Shown here: one piece after another, positions 13,136 to 19,530 of the stretch | How the letters are laid out: every line of letters begins with the position of its first letter | How positions within the stretch are numbered: the stretch's first letter is position 1 | DNA from: Lachnospiraceae bacterium | GTDB taxonomy: Bacteria; Bacillota; Clostridia; Lachnospirales; Lachnospiraceae | DNA length: 35,996 bases | Assembly: GCA_017431345.1 (NCBI GenBank) | Contig: JAFRLH010000004.1 | Coordinates: 1-35,996, forward strand | Direction: 5' to 3' | Program-made: the position numbers and the translations under genes | Notes under the pieces: generated by a model | The model's input: the letters and a program-made list of their open reading frames with translations, nothing else | Told to the model about the DNA's origin: nothing | Database searches by the model: none

Positions 13136-13347
13136 GAAATTCGAATAGACTTAATGGTTTTTACGACCAATTTTGCGCATTGCACAGGGAGTATTTTCCA
13201 GACTGGAGATTCGGGCAGCTGTGCTCAAACTTTTTCGGGTGGTTATACCAGAATAAAAAGGTGGATTTATTCTTTCCAGAAGAAGACCAGATGCTTGATT
13301 ACTTCAGAGAGTATTGTGAACAGAATTCCATGTGGAGCAAAAAATGA
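13132..13347 (+). CDS. Small hypothetical phage protein
   Basis: This is a 71-residue protein rich in aromatics (YFPDWRFGQLCSNFFGWLY), with an acidic segment FFPEEDQMLDYFREY. The pattern of RFGQL followed by an acidic DxMLDxF helix recurs in small proteins of Firmicute phages, though their function is unknown. It starts at ATGA overlapping the preceding stop and is overlapped by the next start in the same way. Confidence 0.65.
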   Translation: MRNSNRLNGFYDQFCALHREYFPDWRFGQLCSNFFGWLYQNKKVDLFFPEEDQMLDYFREYCEQNSMWSKK

Positions 13348-13658
13348 GCAGAAGCTACAAAAAGAACCACGTCTACAAAGACGACAGTATGGCGAGTGGT
13401 GGCAAGAAGTTCGCCAACACTAAAGTCAGAAACAAAACATTTGACGAAGAAGACCATGTAACCGGTCAACGCGGATCATACAAGAAAGAGTATGAGCAGT
13501 GGGACATTCGTGATTTCGAATTCCGAGAAGATTCAGATGTAATTGAAAAAGCTAAGATCGAGTGGGAGAACGAACCGGAGGATGGCTATCTTCACAGGCA
13601 TTATGGATCATTAAAAAGATACCTATTTAAGGCGACACAGGAGATGAGAAGAAAATGA
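13344..13658 (+). CDS. Small basic phage protein
   Basis: This 104-residue protein starts at ATG 13344 (ATGA overlap). It opens MSRSYKKNHVYKDDS, with GKKFANTKVRNKTF next: a strongly basic N terminus of a type seen in many phage hypothetical proteins. A more acidic C-terminal half with tryptophans follows. The basic part could bind nucleic acid. No enzyme motif is present. A 4-base overlap couples it to the next gene. Confidence 0.65.
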   Translation: MSRSYKKNHVYKDDSMASGGKKFANTKVRNKTFDEEDHVTGQRGSYKKEYEQWDIRDFEFREDSDVIEKAKIEWENEPEDGYLHRHYGSLKRYLFKATQEMRRK

Positions 13659-14260
13659 TTAAAGTTGAGAATATTGATGTATGGGGCTTTGCGCACGCAA
13701 TCCGGGGAATGCGTAATCCGCTTAATTCGTGGGTAAAAAGTGATAGCGAATTTTATGGCAGCATTGATATCGGCCCAAACGATCTGGACCTAATGAGGCG
13801 TTTATACAAAGCTAGGCCTGAGCATCGGAAGTACCTTAGACAAATTTTTGTGTCGATGGACATTACTGCACCTTTTTATTGGTACAAAGAATACGATACT
13901 TATAAGGTTGGAACAGTTGCAAATAGTTGCTCTACAATGCATAAGATTGCTGCGAAAGAATTCACGATTGATGACTTCAGCCATGAGCATTTAGAAGACT
14001 TGTCTCTTCTTGAGAAGACTGTTGCGGTGTTAAACGAGGCGAGAAACAATTATCTTGAAACTAAAGATAGGCGTTATTGGTGGGAGATGATTCAGAATCT
14101 ACCATCGTCCTATAACCAGAAGCGCACTGTTACGATGAACTACGAGAATGTGATCTCCATGATTAAGCAACGGACTGGACATAAGCTCGATGAATGGGAT
14201 GAGTTTGTGGATATTTTAAAGAGTCTTCCATACATCGAAGAAATAATGGGCGATAACTAA
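13655..14260 (+). CDS. Phage protein with possible distant similarity to flavin-dependent thymidylate synthase (ThyX)
   Basis: This is a 201-residue protein. Its central HRKYLRQIFVSMDITAPFYWYKEYDTYK segment, followed by KVGTVANSCSTMHKI, resembles the ThyX region around the RHRxxSxxxxSxR signature in position and character. The late LPSSYNQKRTVTMNYENVISMI, then KQRTGHKLDEW, resembles the ThyX helix that ends in an R-x4-Q-x-E arrangement. The signature itself is not intact, so this is an inference from layout only. A thymidylate-forming role would fit a module with dUTPase and ribonucleotide reductase. The protein may instead be an unrelated conserved phage protein. Confidence 0.55.
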   Translation: MIKVENIDVWGFAHAIRGMRNPLNSWVKSDSEFYGSIDIGPNDLDLMRRLYKARPEHRKYLRQIFVSMDITAPFYWYKEYDTYKVGTVANSCSTMHKIAAKEFTIDDFSHEHLEDLSLLEKTVAVLNEARNNYLETKDRRYWWEMIQNLPSSYNQKRTVTMNYENVISMIKQRTGHKLDEWDEFVDILKSLPYIEEIMGDN

Positions 14261-14270
14261 TAAAAAAAAA

Positions 14271-14301
14271 GAAGAGGGAGTGGTTAATCCATTCCCTCTT
14301 C
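14271..14301 (-). terminator. Intrinsic terminator of the minus-strand repressor gene
   Basis: GAAGAGGGAGTGG (14271-14283) pairs with CCATTCCCTCTTC (14289-14301) through 13 bp including one G-U. On the minus strand it runs directly into a stretch of nine T. It overlaps the end of the repressor gene, whose stop codon lies in the loop. It may also slow + strand transcripts from the 13655 gene. Confidence 0.8.
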
Positions 14302-14508
14302 GCTTGCCATCTTTTCAAATTTCTCCAGATCCTCTAAAGTTATTTCTCCAAATTCCTTTTCGTATCGATGAATCCCCTGTTTAACCAGAGAGAGAATATA
14401 CTGACTGGTGGACATTTCATAATTCAGCTGCGCGATGTATTGACATTTTCTTTTGGTCATCGGGCTAAGATATAACCCAATTCGGTCTTTTTTAATGATA
14501 TTTGCCAC
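14284..14508 (-). CDS. Ribbon-helix-helix-like transcriptional regulator
   Basis: This 74-residue protein is the only gene on the minus strand of the phage part. It starts at GTG 14508 behind a strong AAAGGAGGG. It opens with a basic stretch, then a strand IGLYLS followed by helix TKRKCQYIAQLNYE, a turn with MSTSQYI and a second helix ILSLVKQGIHRYEKEF: the layout of RHH (Arc/CopG-type) DNA-binding proteins. A glutamate-rich tail follows. It is transcribed away from the promoter at 14575, and the region between holds two copies of AATAACACT that also occurs at the hydrolase promoter 3740. It is therefore the natural candidate repressor for both. An antitoxin role is possible, but no toxin partner is seen. 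Confidence 0.7.
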   Translation of the reverse strand: MANIIKKDRIGLYLSPMTKRKCQYIAQLNYEMSTSQYILSLVKQGIHRYEKEFGEITLEDLEKFEKMASEEGMD

Positions 14509-14533
14509 GTTCTAAAACCCTCCTTTCATTGTT

Positions 14534-14562
14534 AAAATAACACTTCCAAATGCGAAAGTCAA
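14534..14562 (-). promoter_or_regulatory. Promoter of the repressor gene, with operator motif
   Basis: On the minus strand, TTGACT (14557-14562) and TATTTT (14534-14539) are 17 bases apart, followed by AAAGGAGGG and the GTG start. AATAACACT (+ strand 14536-14544) covers the -10, as it does in the two + strand promoters. This would allow autoregulation. Confidence 0.6.
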
Positions 14563-14574
14563 CCACTATTAGCG

Positions 14575-14602
14575 TTGACACAACACTTTATGGTGATATA
14601 AT
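14575..14602 (+). promoter_or_regulatory. Promoter P2, near-copy of P1
   Basis: TTGACA (14575-14580), a 16-base spacer and TATAAT (14597-14602) match consensus. The segment from -35 to AATAACACT (14600-14608) is almost the same as at 3740-3773, including the CACT...GTGA spacer half-sites. It drives the small genes 14624-15948 and possibly the integrase. Confidence 0.8.
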
Positions 14603-14623
14603 AACACTATGGAGGTGATTGTT

Positions 14624-14683
14624 TTGGAACTAATTGCACTCTTGTTATTCTTGGTAATTATAAACTTATTTACGATTGATTAA
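14624..14683 (+). CDS. 19-residue hydrophobic peptide
   Basis: TTG 14624 lies behind GGAGGTGA (14611-14618) and gives MELIALLLFLVIINLFTID before TAA 14681-14683. It is the first frame after promoter P2 and is almost entirely a membrane-length hydrophobic stretch. It resembles the tiny membrane peptides of type I toxin modules or leader peptides, but no antisense RNA can be identified by eye. An in-frame ATG at 14609 would add five residues and lacks a ribosome site. Confidence 0.4.
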   Translation: MELIALLLFLVIINLFTID

Positions 14684-14700
14684 AAGAGGGAGGATGTTAG

Positions 14701-15093
14701 GTGACCGTTGACGATCTGATTGATAAATTCACAGATGACATTTGGATGCTTCATGTTTCGAAATATTCTCCGAACATGCCATTAAATGATTTTAAGAATT
14801 ATTTTAATAGGCGTTTGGAAGATATGGAGTCAGTGTCCGCCTCTATGCAATTGCTTTCTCAGCATGTGTGGGGAAATTGCAAGGAGGATATTATTCAGCA
14901 TTACATTAATGCTATCGCTTGCATGCGCTATCTCGTAGACGAACATGTTTGCCTTATGGAATTAATAAATAAGATCCAAGAGGAGAGACAAGTATTCATT
15001 AACGAATATCTCAAACAAAATGGGTTCTCTCCGGACGAAGATTTGACTGTTTTAAATAACGAGGCAGATGTAAAAAGATATGAAAAGAAATAA
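14701..15093 (+). CDS. Hypothetical phage protein
   Basis: This 130-residue protein starts at GTG 14701 after GGGAGGA. It is soluble and predicted helical, with repeated amphipathic segments. Three cysteines are scattered (CKEDIIQHY, ACMRYL, VCLMEL) without a metal pattern. It is the first full-size gene of the P2 transcript that ends with the integrase, so it could be an early or lysogeny-related gene. No family is recognised. Its 3' end overlaps the next gene by 14 bases. Confidence 0.65.
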   Translation: MTVDDLIDKFTDDIWMLHVSKYSPNMPLNDFKNYFNRRLEDMESVSASMQLLSQHVWGNCKEDIIQHYINAIACMRYLVDEHVCLMELINKIQEERQVFINEYLKQNGFSPDEDLTVLNNEADVKRYEKK

Positions 15094-15652
15094 AAAGAAT
15101 AAAAAACAGATTATTAGAAAGCTATTAAATAAATATCGGTGGTTAAGAGTGTATGACCGGAATGGTCACTATTATAGGGACGTCGCGTGGTTGTATAACG
15201 ATTATCCGAAGGGATGGGCGAAGGCACTTCTTCCTCTCATGATACAGGATATTCATAAAGAGTTGTGTTATACAGGCGATGTTGGACGGTTCCGAATTCT
15301 TGATTGTAAAGAAAAGTACGGCGAAATGCGTTGTGACCACAACGGTCAATGCAGCTATAAAGTTGATGAGATCATCATGAAATATGCGTATCTAAGCCAT
15401 TACACATGCACCATTTGTGGACGTCCGGGGATGATGGTAAACAGTGGCTGGATTATACCCATGTGCAAAAGTTGTTTCGATAAGCGTGGGTATAAAAAAC
15501 CATACGAAGAAATGACCGATCCGGACGATTACTTTGAGCCAGTATTCGAGGTTAAGATCTATAACAAGTCTGGAGTTGAAACCAGAGAATATGATGTGAC
15601 TGACATAGTAAAAAGAATGAAGCCCAAGTATAGGCAGGAGATTAATTTATGA
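15080..15652 (+). CDS. Zinc-ribbon-containing phage protein
   Basis: This is a 190-residue protein. The N terminus is extremely basic (MKRNKKNKKQIIRKLLNKYRW). A later CTICGRPG and CKSCF, about 20 residues apart, form a clear four-cysteine zinc ribbon in the second half, after a conserved-looking KYGEMRCD segment. The charged C-terminal tail is probably strand-rich. Nucleic-acid or protein binding is likely; no enzyme motif is visible. It overlaps both neighbours by a few bases and is in the P2 transcript. Confidence 0.7.
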   Translation: MKRNKKNKKQIIRKLLNKYRWLRVYDRNGHYYRDVAWLYNDYPKGWAKALLPLMIQDIHKELCYTGDVGRFRILDCKEKYGEMRCDHNGQCSYKVDEIIMKYAYLSHYTCTICGRPGMMVNSGWIIPMCKSCFDKRGYKKPYEEMTDPDDYFEPVFEVKIYNKSGVETREYDVTDIVKRMKPKYRQEINL

Positions 15653-15948
15653 ACTATATAAAGATTGGAACTTGGTGGCCCTTTACATGCGAGTATGCCT
15701 ACTTTGATATCGACTCATATGAGGCTGATGACATATTCGAGCGTTACGGTGTCCGCGTGAGATATAAGAAAGAAGTTGCGTTTGAAGGTAATGATTATTG
15801 TTGCATTATGGTTAAGTTTAATAAAAGGTACGAGCATGACTTTATTAAGGCCATGAACGATCTCAGGAGAAAGATTCTGTTCATCCCCGGACATGGCGAC
15901 TATCTTGACTTCATAGACAATATTCTGACCCAGATTGAGGAGGCATAA
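15649..15948 (+). CDS. Hypothetical phage protein before the integrase
   Basis: This is a 99-residue protein with a mixed alpha/beta appearance (YIKIGTWWPFTCEYAYFDI; DYCCIMVKFNKRYEHDFIKAMNDL). Two adjacent cysteines lie in the centre. It overlaps the zinc-ribbon gene by four bases, and its stop abuts the integrase ATG, so the three genes are translated from one message. A role as excisionase is worth considering only because of location. It lacks a helix-turn-helix pattern I can recognise. Confidence 0.6.
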   Translation: MNYIKIGTWWPFTCEYAYFDIDSYEADDIFERYGVRVRYKKEVAFEGNDYCCIMVKFNKRYEHDFIKAMNDLRRKILFIPGHGDYLDFIDNILTQIEEA

Positions 15949-17292
15949 ATGCTTTCGTTGAAAGCGCTTCTTAGGTCCGATATAATAACTGAAGAGGAGC
16001 TAGGAAGCGCTGTAGATACAAAAGAACTAATGTATAACAAAGCAAAAGCTTTTGTACTGGCGCGACATGACGCGACAATTACACAATTAAAGAAAGGAGC
16101 ACACGCAGGAAAGTATAAAACATATATCGGAACACCCAGAAGAAGCATTATGGCGTCCACTTATGACGGACTTATCGAAAAACTCTTCAAGTATTATTTT
16201 GACGGAGAGACTACCAGTACCAACGTCACCCTCAAAGAGGGGATTAAGTGGGAGGCAGAGTTCCGACAAAAGGTTAAGGGGACTCAGCGGATAACAATAG
16301 AACGGGCTTGGGATTGTATCAATCGTTCGTTACCGGAAGAATTACTTGAACAACCAATGAACGAACTAGATACAGAACAGATATGCGAGGCGATACGTAC
16401 AAGAATCGCAGAGAAGAATCTCAAGATGGCAAGTGTAAGAACGGTATTGCAGTGGATTCACGCAGCATACCGGCAAGGAATAAATAAAAAGCTTGTCGAT
16501 TCAGATCCAATCTATGGAATTAAAGCAGATTATTTTGCCGTAATGTGTTCCAAAAACCAGAAAAAGAAAGACTTCTGGGACGATAACAGCGGAGAAACAC
16601 TACCACCAGAAACCATTAGAAAGATCGAAGAGCACTTGTGGGAATATATAGACGATGTAACCGCAAGAGCAATTCTCTTAAATCTATATATTGGTTTGAG
16701 GATCGGAGAAACTCCTGCCATTTTAAAGTCCGATATAGACGAAAATTTTGTCCATATCCATCGCCAACAGCAGAGATGCCCACGCAATAAAGAGACTGGA
16801 AGTCCTCAGAAATTTGAGATCGTAGAATACACAAAAAACGAGCGTGGAAATTCTCGCGGAGGAAGATATATACCATTAGATCTTCAGCCGCAAATAAGAG
16901 AGTTTATTGATATCTGTTTTGAAAAATCCGATAAAGACAGTGAGTATCTATTCTCTGACAAAAACGGCGAGCCAATCTCAAAAGATTCTATCAGGACTTA
17001 CTTGCGAAGACATCTTGAAAAGCTCGAAATAAAAACTACGAAGAATCACGTTTTTCGCAAGTCGTTAAATTCCAACGTACTAATTCCAAATGGGTATGAC
17101 GCGATAGAAAGAAGTATGATCCTTGGGCATAGTGTAAGAGTTAACATGGAGAACTACACATACCAAGGAAATTACAAGTACAGGGAGATTTTGGATAAGG
17201 CGTCTGAGTTAGTAACTCAGAGTAACTCAAAAAAGAGCACACAAAAGATAATCCAATTTAACATTGAAAAGTGCCGAAAAGCCTATAAATAA
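15949..17292 (+). CDS. int: Tyrosine recombinase, phage integrase
   Basis: This site-specific recombinase integrates the phage at the adjacent tRNA-Thr gene. It has 447 residues. The catalytic domain shows the first arginine in GLRIGE (R251), HVFRK with H367 and R370, LGHS with H394, and the nucleophile Y403, nine residues after that histidine. The candidate beta-strand lysine lies in the region around KNERGNSRGGRYIPL. The N-terminal half (about 1-210) contains an arm-binding/SAM-like core-binding region. The ATG directly follows the previous stop, with GAGGAGG upstream. The gene ends 15 bases from the 3' end of the tRNA, the usual int-att geometry. Codon and base use belong to the AT-rich phage. 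Confidence 0.93.
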   Translation: MLSLKALLRSDIITEEELGSAVDTKELMYNKAKAFVLARHDATITQLKKGAHAGKYKTYIGTPRRSIMASTYDGLIEKLFKYYFDGETTSTNVTLKEGIKWEAEFRQKVKGTQRITIERAWDCINRSLPEELLEQPMNELDTEQICEAIRTRIAEKNLKMASVRTVLQWIHAAYRQGINKKLVDSDPIYGIKADYFAVMCSKNQKKKDFWDDNSGETLPPETIRKIEEHLWEYIDDVTARAILLNLYIGLRIGETPAILKSDIDENFVHIHRQQQRCPRNKETGSPQKFEIVEYTKNERGNSRGGRYIPLDLQPQIREFIDICFEKSDKDSEYLFSDKNGEPISKDSIRTYLRRHLEKLEIKTTKNHVFRKSLNSNVLIPNGYDAIERSMILGHSVRVNMENYTYQGNYKYREILDKASELVTQSNSKKSTQKIIQFNIEKCRKAYK

Positions 17293-17306
17293 AGGATTTT
17301 CCGTAA

Positions 17307-17340
17307 AGCTGGCAGCGGGAATCGGACCCGCGACCTCCGC
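17307..17340. other. Phage attachment site (att), 3' part of tRNA-Thr
   Basis: The integrase gene ends at 17292 and the 3' end of the tRNA-Thr gene is at 17307. Left of here the sequence is AT-rich phage DNA; right of it the sequence becomes GC-rich host DNA. Tyrosine integrases commonly recombine within the 3' half of tRNA genes and restore it. The exact core cannot be defined because the matching repeat lies outside the window. Confidence 0.6.
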
Positions 17341-17379
17341 ACTACCAATGCGACGCACTACCGACTGTGCTATGCCAGC
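17307..17379 (-). tRNA. tRNA-Thr(GGU), host
   Basis: On the minus strand the acceptor GCTGGCA (17373-17379) pairs with TGCCAGC (17308-17314). The D arm is GCAC/GTGC. The anticodon loop TTGGTAG gives anticodon GGT. The T arm is GCGGG-TCCGATT-CCCGC. CCA is not encoded. It is transcribed toward the prophage from its own promoter at 17412-17441. It is the probable bacterial attachment site, so its 3' part is likely supplied by the phage. Confidence 0.9.
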
Positions 17380-17411
17380 ATCTGTGGTCTGTTCTGTGAC
17401 GACCGTGAGAC

Positions 17412-17441
17412 ATCATACCATACCGCATCTTCGATTGTCAA
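17412..17441 (-). promoter_or_regulatory. Promoter of tRNA-Thr
   Basis: On the minus strand, consensus TTGACA (17436-17441) and TATGAT (17412-17417) are separated by 18 bases. Transcription would start about 25 bases before the tRNA. In the 17380-17504 gap this is the only clear element. No obvious + strand promoter for the MoxR operon is seen there. Confidence 0.65.
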
Positions 17442-17504
17442 CGAAAAGAAGAACAAAAGACTTTTGTGAAGCAGAATTAAAAACCGAAAGGCAGGAGGGG
17501 CCGC

Positions 17505-18431
17505 ATGAACGGGAAACTTTCGCTTTTAAAAGCCAATATCGGCAGAAGACTGATCGGAAAGGATGAGCTGATTGATCTGGTCCTGACGGCGCTGCTCGCG
17601 GGAGGTCATCTTCTGCTCGAGGATGTGCCGGGGGTGGGCAAAACGACGCTCGCCCGGGCCCTGGCCGACTCCATCGAAGCCGGCTTTTCCAGAATTCAGT
17701 GTACGCCTGACACGATGCCGGGAGACATCACGGGCGTGACGGTTTACCACATGGAGAAGGGCGTTTTTGAGACGATTCCCGGGCCGGTTGTCAACCAGAT
17801 TGTTCTGGCGGACGAGCTGAACCGCGCGACGCCCAAGACCCAGGCCGCGCTGCTGGAGGCGATGGAGGAGCGGCAGGTGACGATTGACGGAAAGACGATT
17901 CCGATCCCGGAGCCGTTTCTGGTCATCGGCACGGAAAATCCGATGGAGATGGCCGGAACCTATCCGCTGCCGGAGGCGCAGCTGGACCGGTTCATGATGA
18001 AGCTGAGTGTGGGTTATCCGTCTTCGGAGGAAGCGCTCCGGATGGCGGACGAGTATCTTTCGGGAACACTGCACGAGCCGACTCAGGCCGTTCTGAGCGC
18101 TCAGGATATTCTGGAGATGAAGCGGGAGGTGAGGCAGGTCGGTGTCCATGAAGATCTGCGGATTTATGCCCGTGATCTGATCGAGGAGACCCGGACGCGG
18201 AGTGAAGTCCGGTTCGGGGCAAGTCCGCGCGCACTGCTGGAGCTGCTCCGGGCGTCGCAGGCCTGTGCGTATCTGGAAGGACGGGATTACTGCGTGCCGG
18301 AGGATATCCGCAGGATGTGCCGCGTCACACTGCCGCACAGACTGATTCTGACGGCGGACGCCCGGATGAACCGCACCTCGCCGGAACAGGTCGTCCGGGA
18401 AATTCTGGAACATATCCGCGTTCCGCAGTAG
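17505..18431 (+). CDS. MoxR-family AAA+ ATPase
   Basis: This 308-residue chaperone-like ATPase probably remodels or activates partner complexes such as the DUF58 and transglutaminase products encoded next. The Walker A is VPGVGKTTLA at about 41-50. Walker B (IVLADELNRA) is followed by the MoxR hallmark TPKTQAALLEAMEERQVTIDG, and sensor 1 reads VIGTENPMEMAGTYPLPEAQLDRF. The C-terminal helical lid has an arginine-rich sensor 2 region. The ribosome site AGGAGGG precedes ATG. It is the first gene of the classic MoxR-DUF58-transglutaminase operon and the first host gene right of the prophage. Confidence 0.93.
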   Translation: MNGKLSLLKANIGRRLIGKDELIDLVLTALLAGGHLLLEDVPGVGKTTLARALADSIEAGFSRIQCTPDTMPGDITGVTVYHMEKGVFETIPGPVVNQIVLADELNRATPKTQAALLEAMEERQVTIDGKTIPIPEPFLVIGTENPMEMAGTYPLPEAQLDRFMMKLSVGYPSSEEALRMADEYLSGTLHEPTQAVLSAQDILEMKREVRQVGVHEDLRIYARDLIEETRTRSEVRFGASPRALLELLRASQACAYLEGRDYCVPEDIRRMCRVTLPHRLILTADARMNRTSPEQVVREILEHIRVPQ

Positions 18432-18483
18432 GCGGGCGCCTTTTCATGCCGCTCCGGCGCAGGCCGGGGTGCAGAGGAGAGAC

Positions 18484-19530
18484 ATGCACATCGGGAACGG
18501 GTCCGTCAATCGAAAAAGACTGCTCCTGTATCTGGCAGTACTTGCAGGTGCCGTGGTCCTGGCCAGCCTTGAGGGCGGGCTGTTTCCCTGGTTCTGTCTC
18601 TACGCGGCGCTTCTTTATCTGCCGTTTCAGGCGCTGATGACCTGTCTTTATTTTGCTTTTTTCAAATGTTATCAGGAGCTTCCGGACCACATGACCGTGA
18701 AGGGGGAGGAATATCCTTACCGGCTGATCCTGGAGAATACCGGAATCCTGCCGGTCAACGATCTGATTCTGTGGTTTGACCATTCCTGCTGTCAGCTCCG
18801 CGGGATCGGGGAACAGGAGACGGTTTCGCTGTCCGCGGGATCCAGGCAGGAGAAGCCCGGAACGGCTGTCTGCCGCTACGCGGGGACGTATGAGATCGGA
18901 CTGAAGGAAGTCGAGCTGTGGGATCCCTTCCGGATTTTTTCTCTGCGGATGATCATTCCTTCGGTTTTCCGGGTGACGGTGCGGCCGCGCGTCACCGACG
19001 CGGCGCGCTCTGCGGTGGATTTTGAAAACCTGCTGGCATCCCGTCTTTTCAGCACGCATCAGCAGGAGGAAATCCCCGGCAACGAGATGCACAGATATGA
19101 GCACGGCGAACCGCTGCGGCGCGTGAACTGGAAGGTTTACGCCCGGAGCGGAAAACTGATGACGCGCATTCCGGAGCGGAAAAATCTGCGGGAAGTACAG
19201 ATCTATCTGATTGCGCGGAACAAACCGGCCGAGCTGTTTGACCTTGAGGAGATCCGGTGCCGCGACCGGTTCCTGGAGTTTGCGGTGTCTGCCGCCTGGT
19301 ATTTCGGAAGCCGCCGCGAGGCGGTGCGGCTGGTCTTCCCGCGCGGCGGGATCCGGGAGATGGTTGTTTCCTCGCCGGATACATTTCTGACGTTCTACGA
19401 CGAGATTTCAAGAGGACCTTTTTATAACACGGACGATGAAGCGGACAGACTTGTGCAGGAGTCTGCCCTGCGGGAGAAAAATGGAACAGACAGCGTCATT
19501 CTTCGGGTGGAAGAAGAAAATCTTATCTGA
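18484..19530 (+). CDS. DUF58 domain membrane protein
   Basis: This is a 348-residue protein from ATG 18484. Two hydrophobic segments near the N terminus (about 12-32 and 36-58) anchor it, followed by a beta-rich domain. The DUF58 signature GNEMHRYEHGEPLRRVNWKVYARSGKLMTR sits near the middle, with a von Willebrand-like C-terminal part. DUF58 proteins accompany MoxR ATPases and transglutaminases and are thought to work at the cell envelope. A GTG at 18469 would add five residues. The start is uncertain because GGAG is only four bases from the ATG. The 3' end overlaps the transglutaminase gene by 50 bases. Confidence 0.85.
   Translation: MHIGNGSVNRKRLLLYLAVLAGAVVLASLEGGLFPWFCLYAALLYLPFQALMTCLYFAFFKCYQELPDHMTVKGEEYPYRLILENTGILPVNDLILWFDHSCCQLRGIGEQETVSLSAGSRQEKPGTAVCRYAGTYEIGLKEVELWDPFRIFSLRMIIPSVFRVTVRPRVTDAARSAVDFENLLASRLFSTHQQEEIPGNEMHRYEHGEPLRRVNWKVYARSGKLMTRIPERKNLREVQIYLIARNKPAELFDLEEIRCRDRFLEFAVSAAWYFGSRREAVRLVFPRGGIREMVVSSPDTFLTFYDEISRGPFYNTDDEADRLVQESALREKNGTDSVILRVEEENLI

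Noticed and set aside
14284-14683. Type II toxin-antitoxin pair made of the ribbon-helix-helix-like gene and the small peptide
   Set aside because: The two are divergent rather than in one operon and the peptide has no toxin motif; a repressor-operator arrangement explains the layout better.
17526-18413. Long minus-strand frame opposite the MoxR gene, and similar ones opposite 20774-21838, 23131-24444, 24441-25628 and 34156-35430
   Set aside because: GC-rich genes leave the antisense frame open; the products are Arg/Pro/His-rich with no motifs, and the + strand genes are certain.
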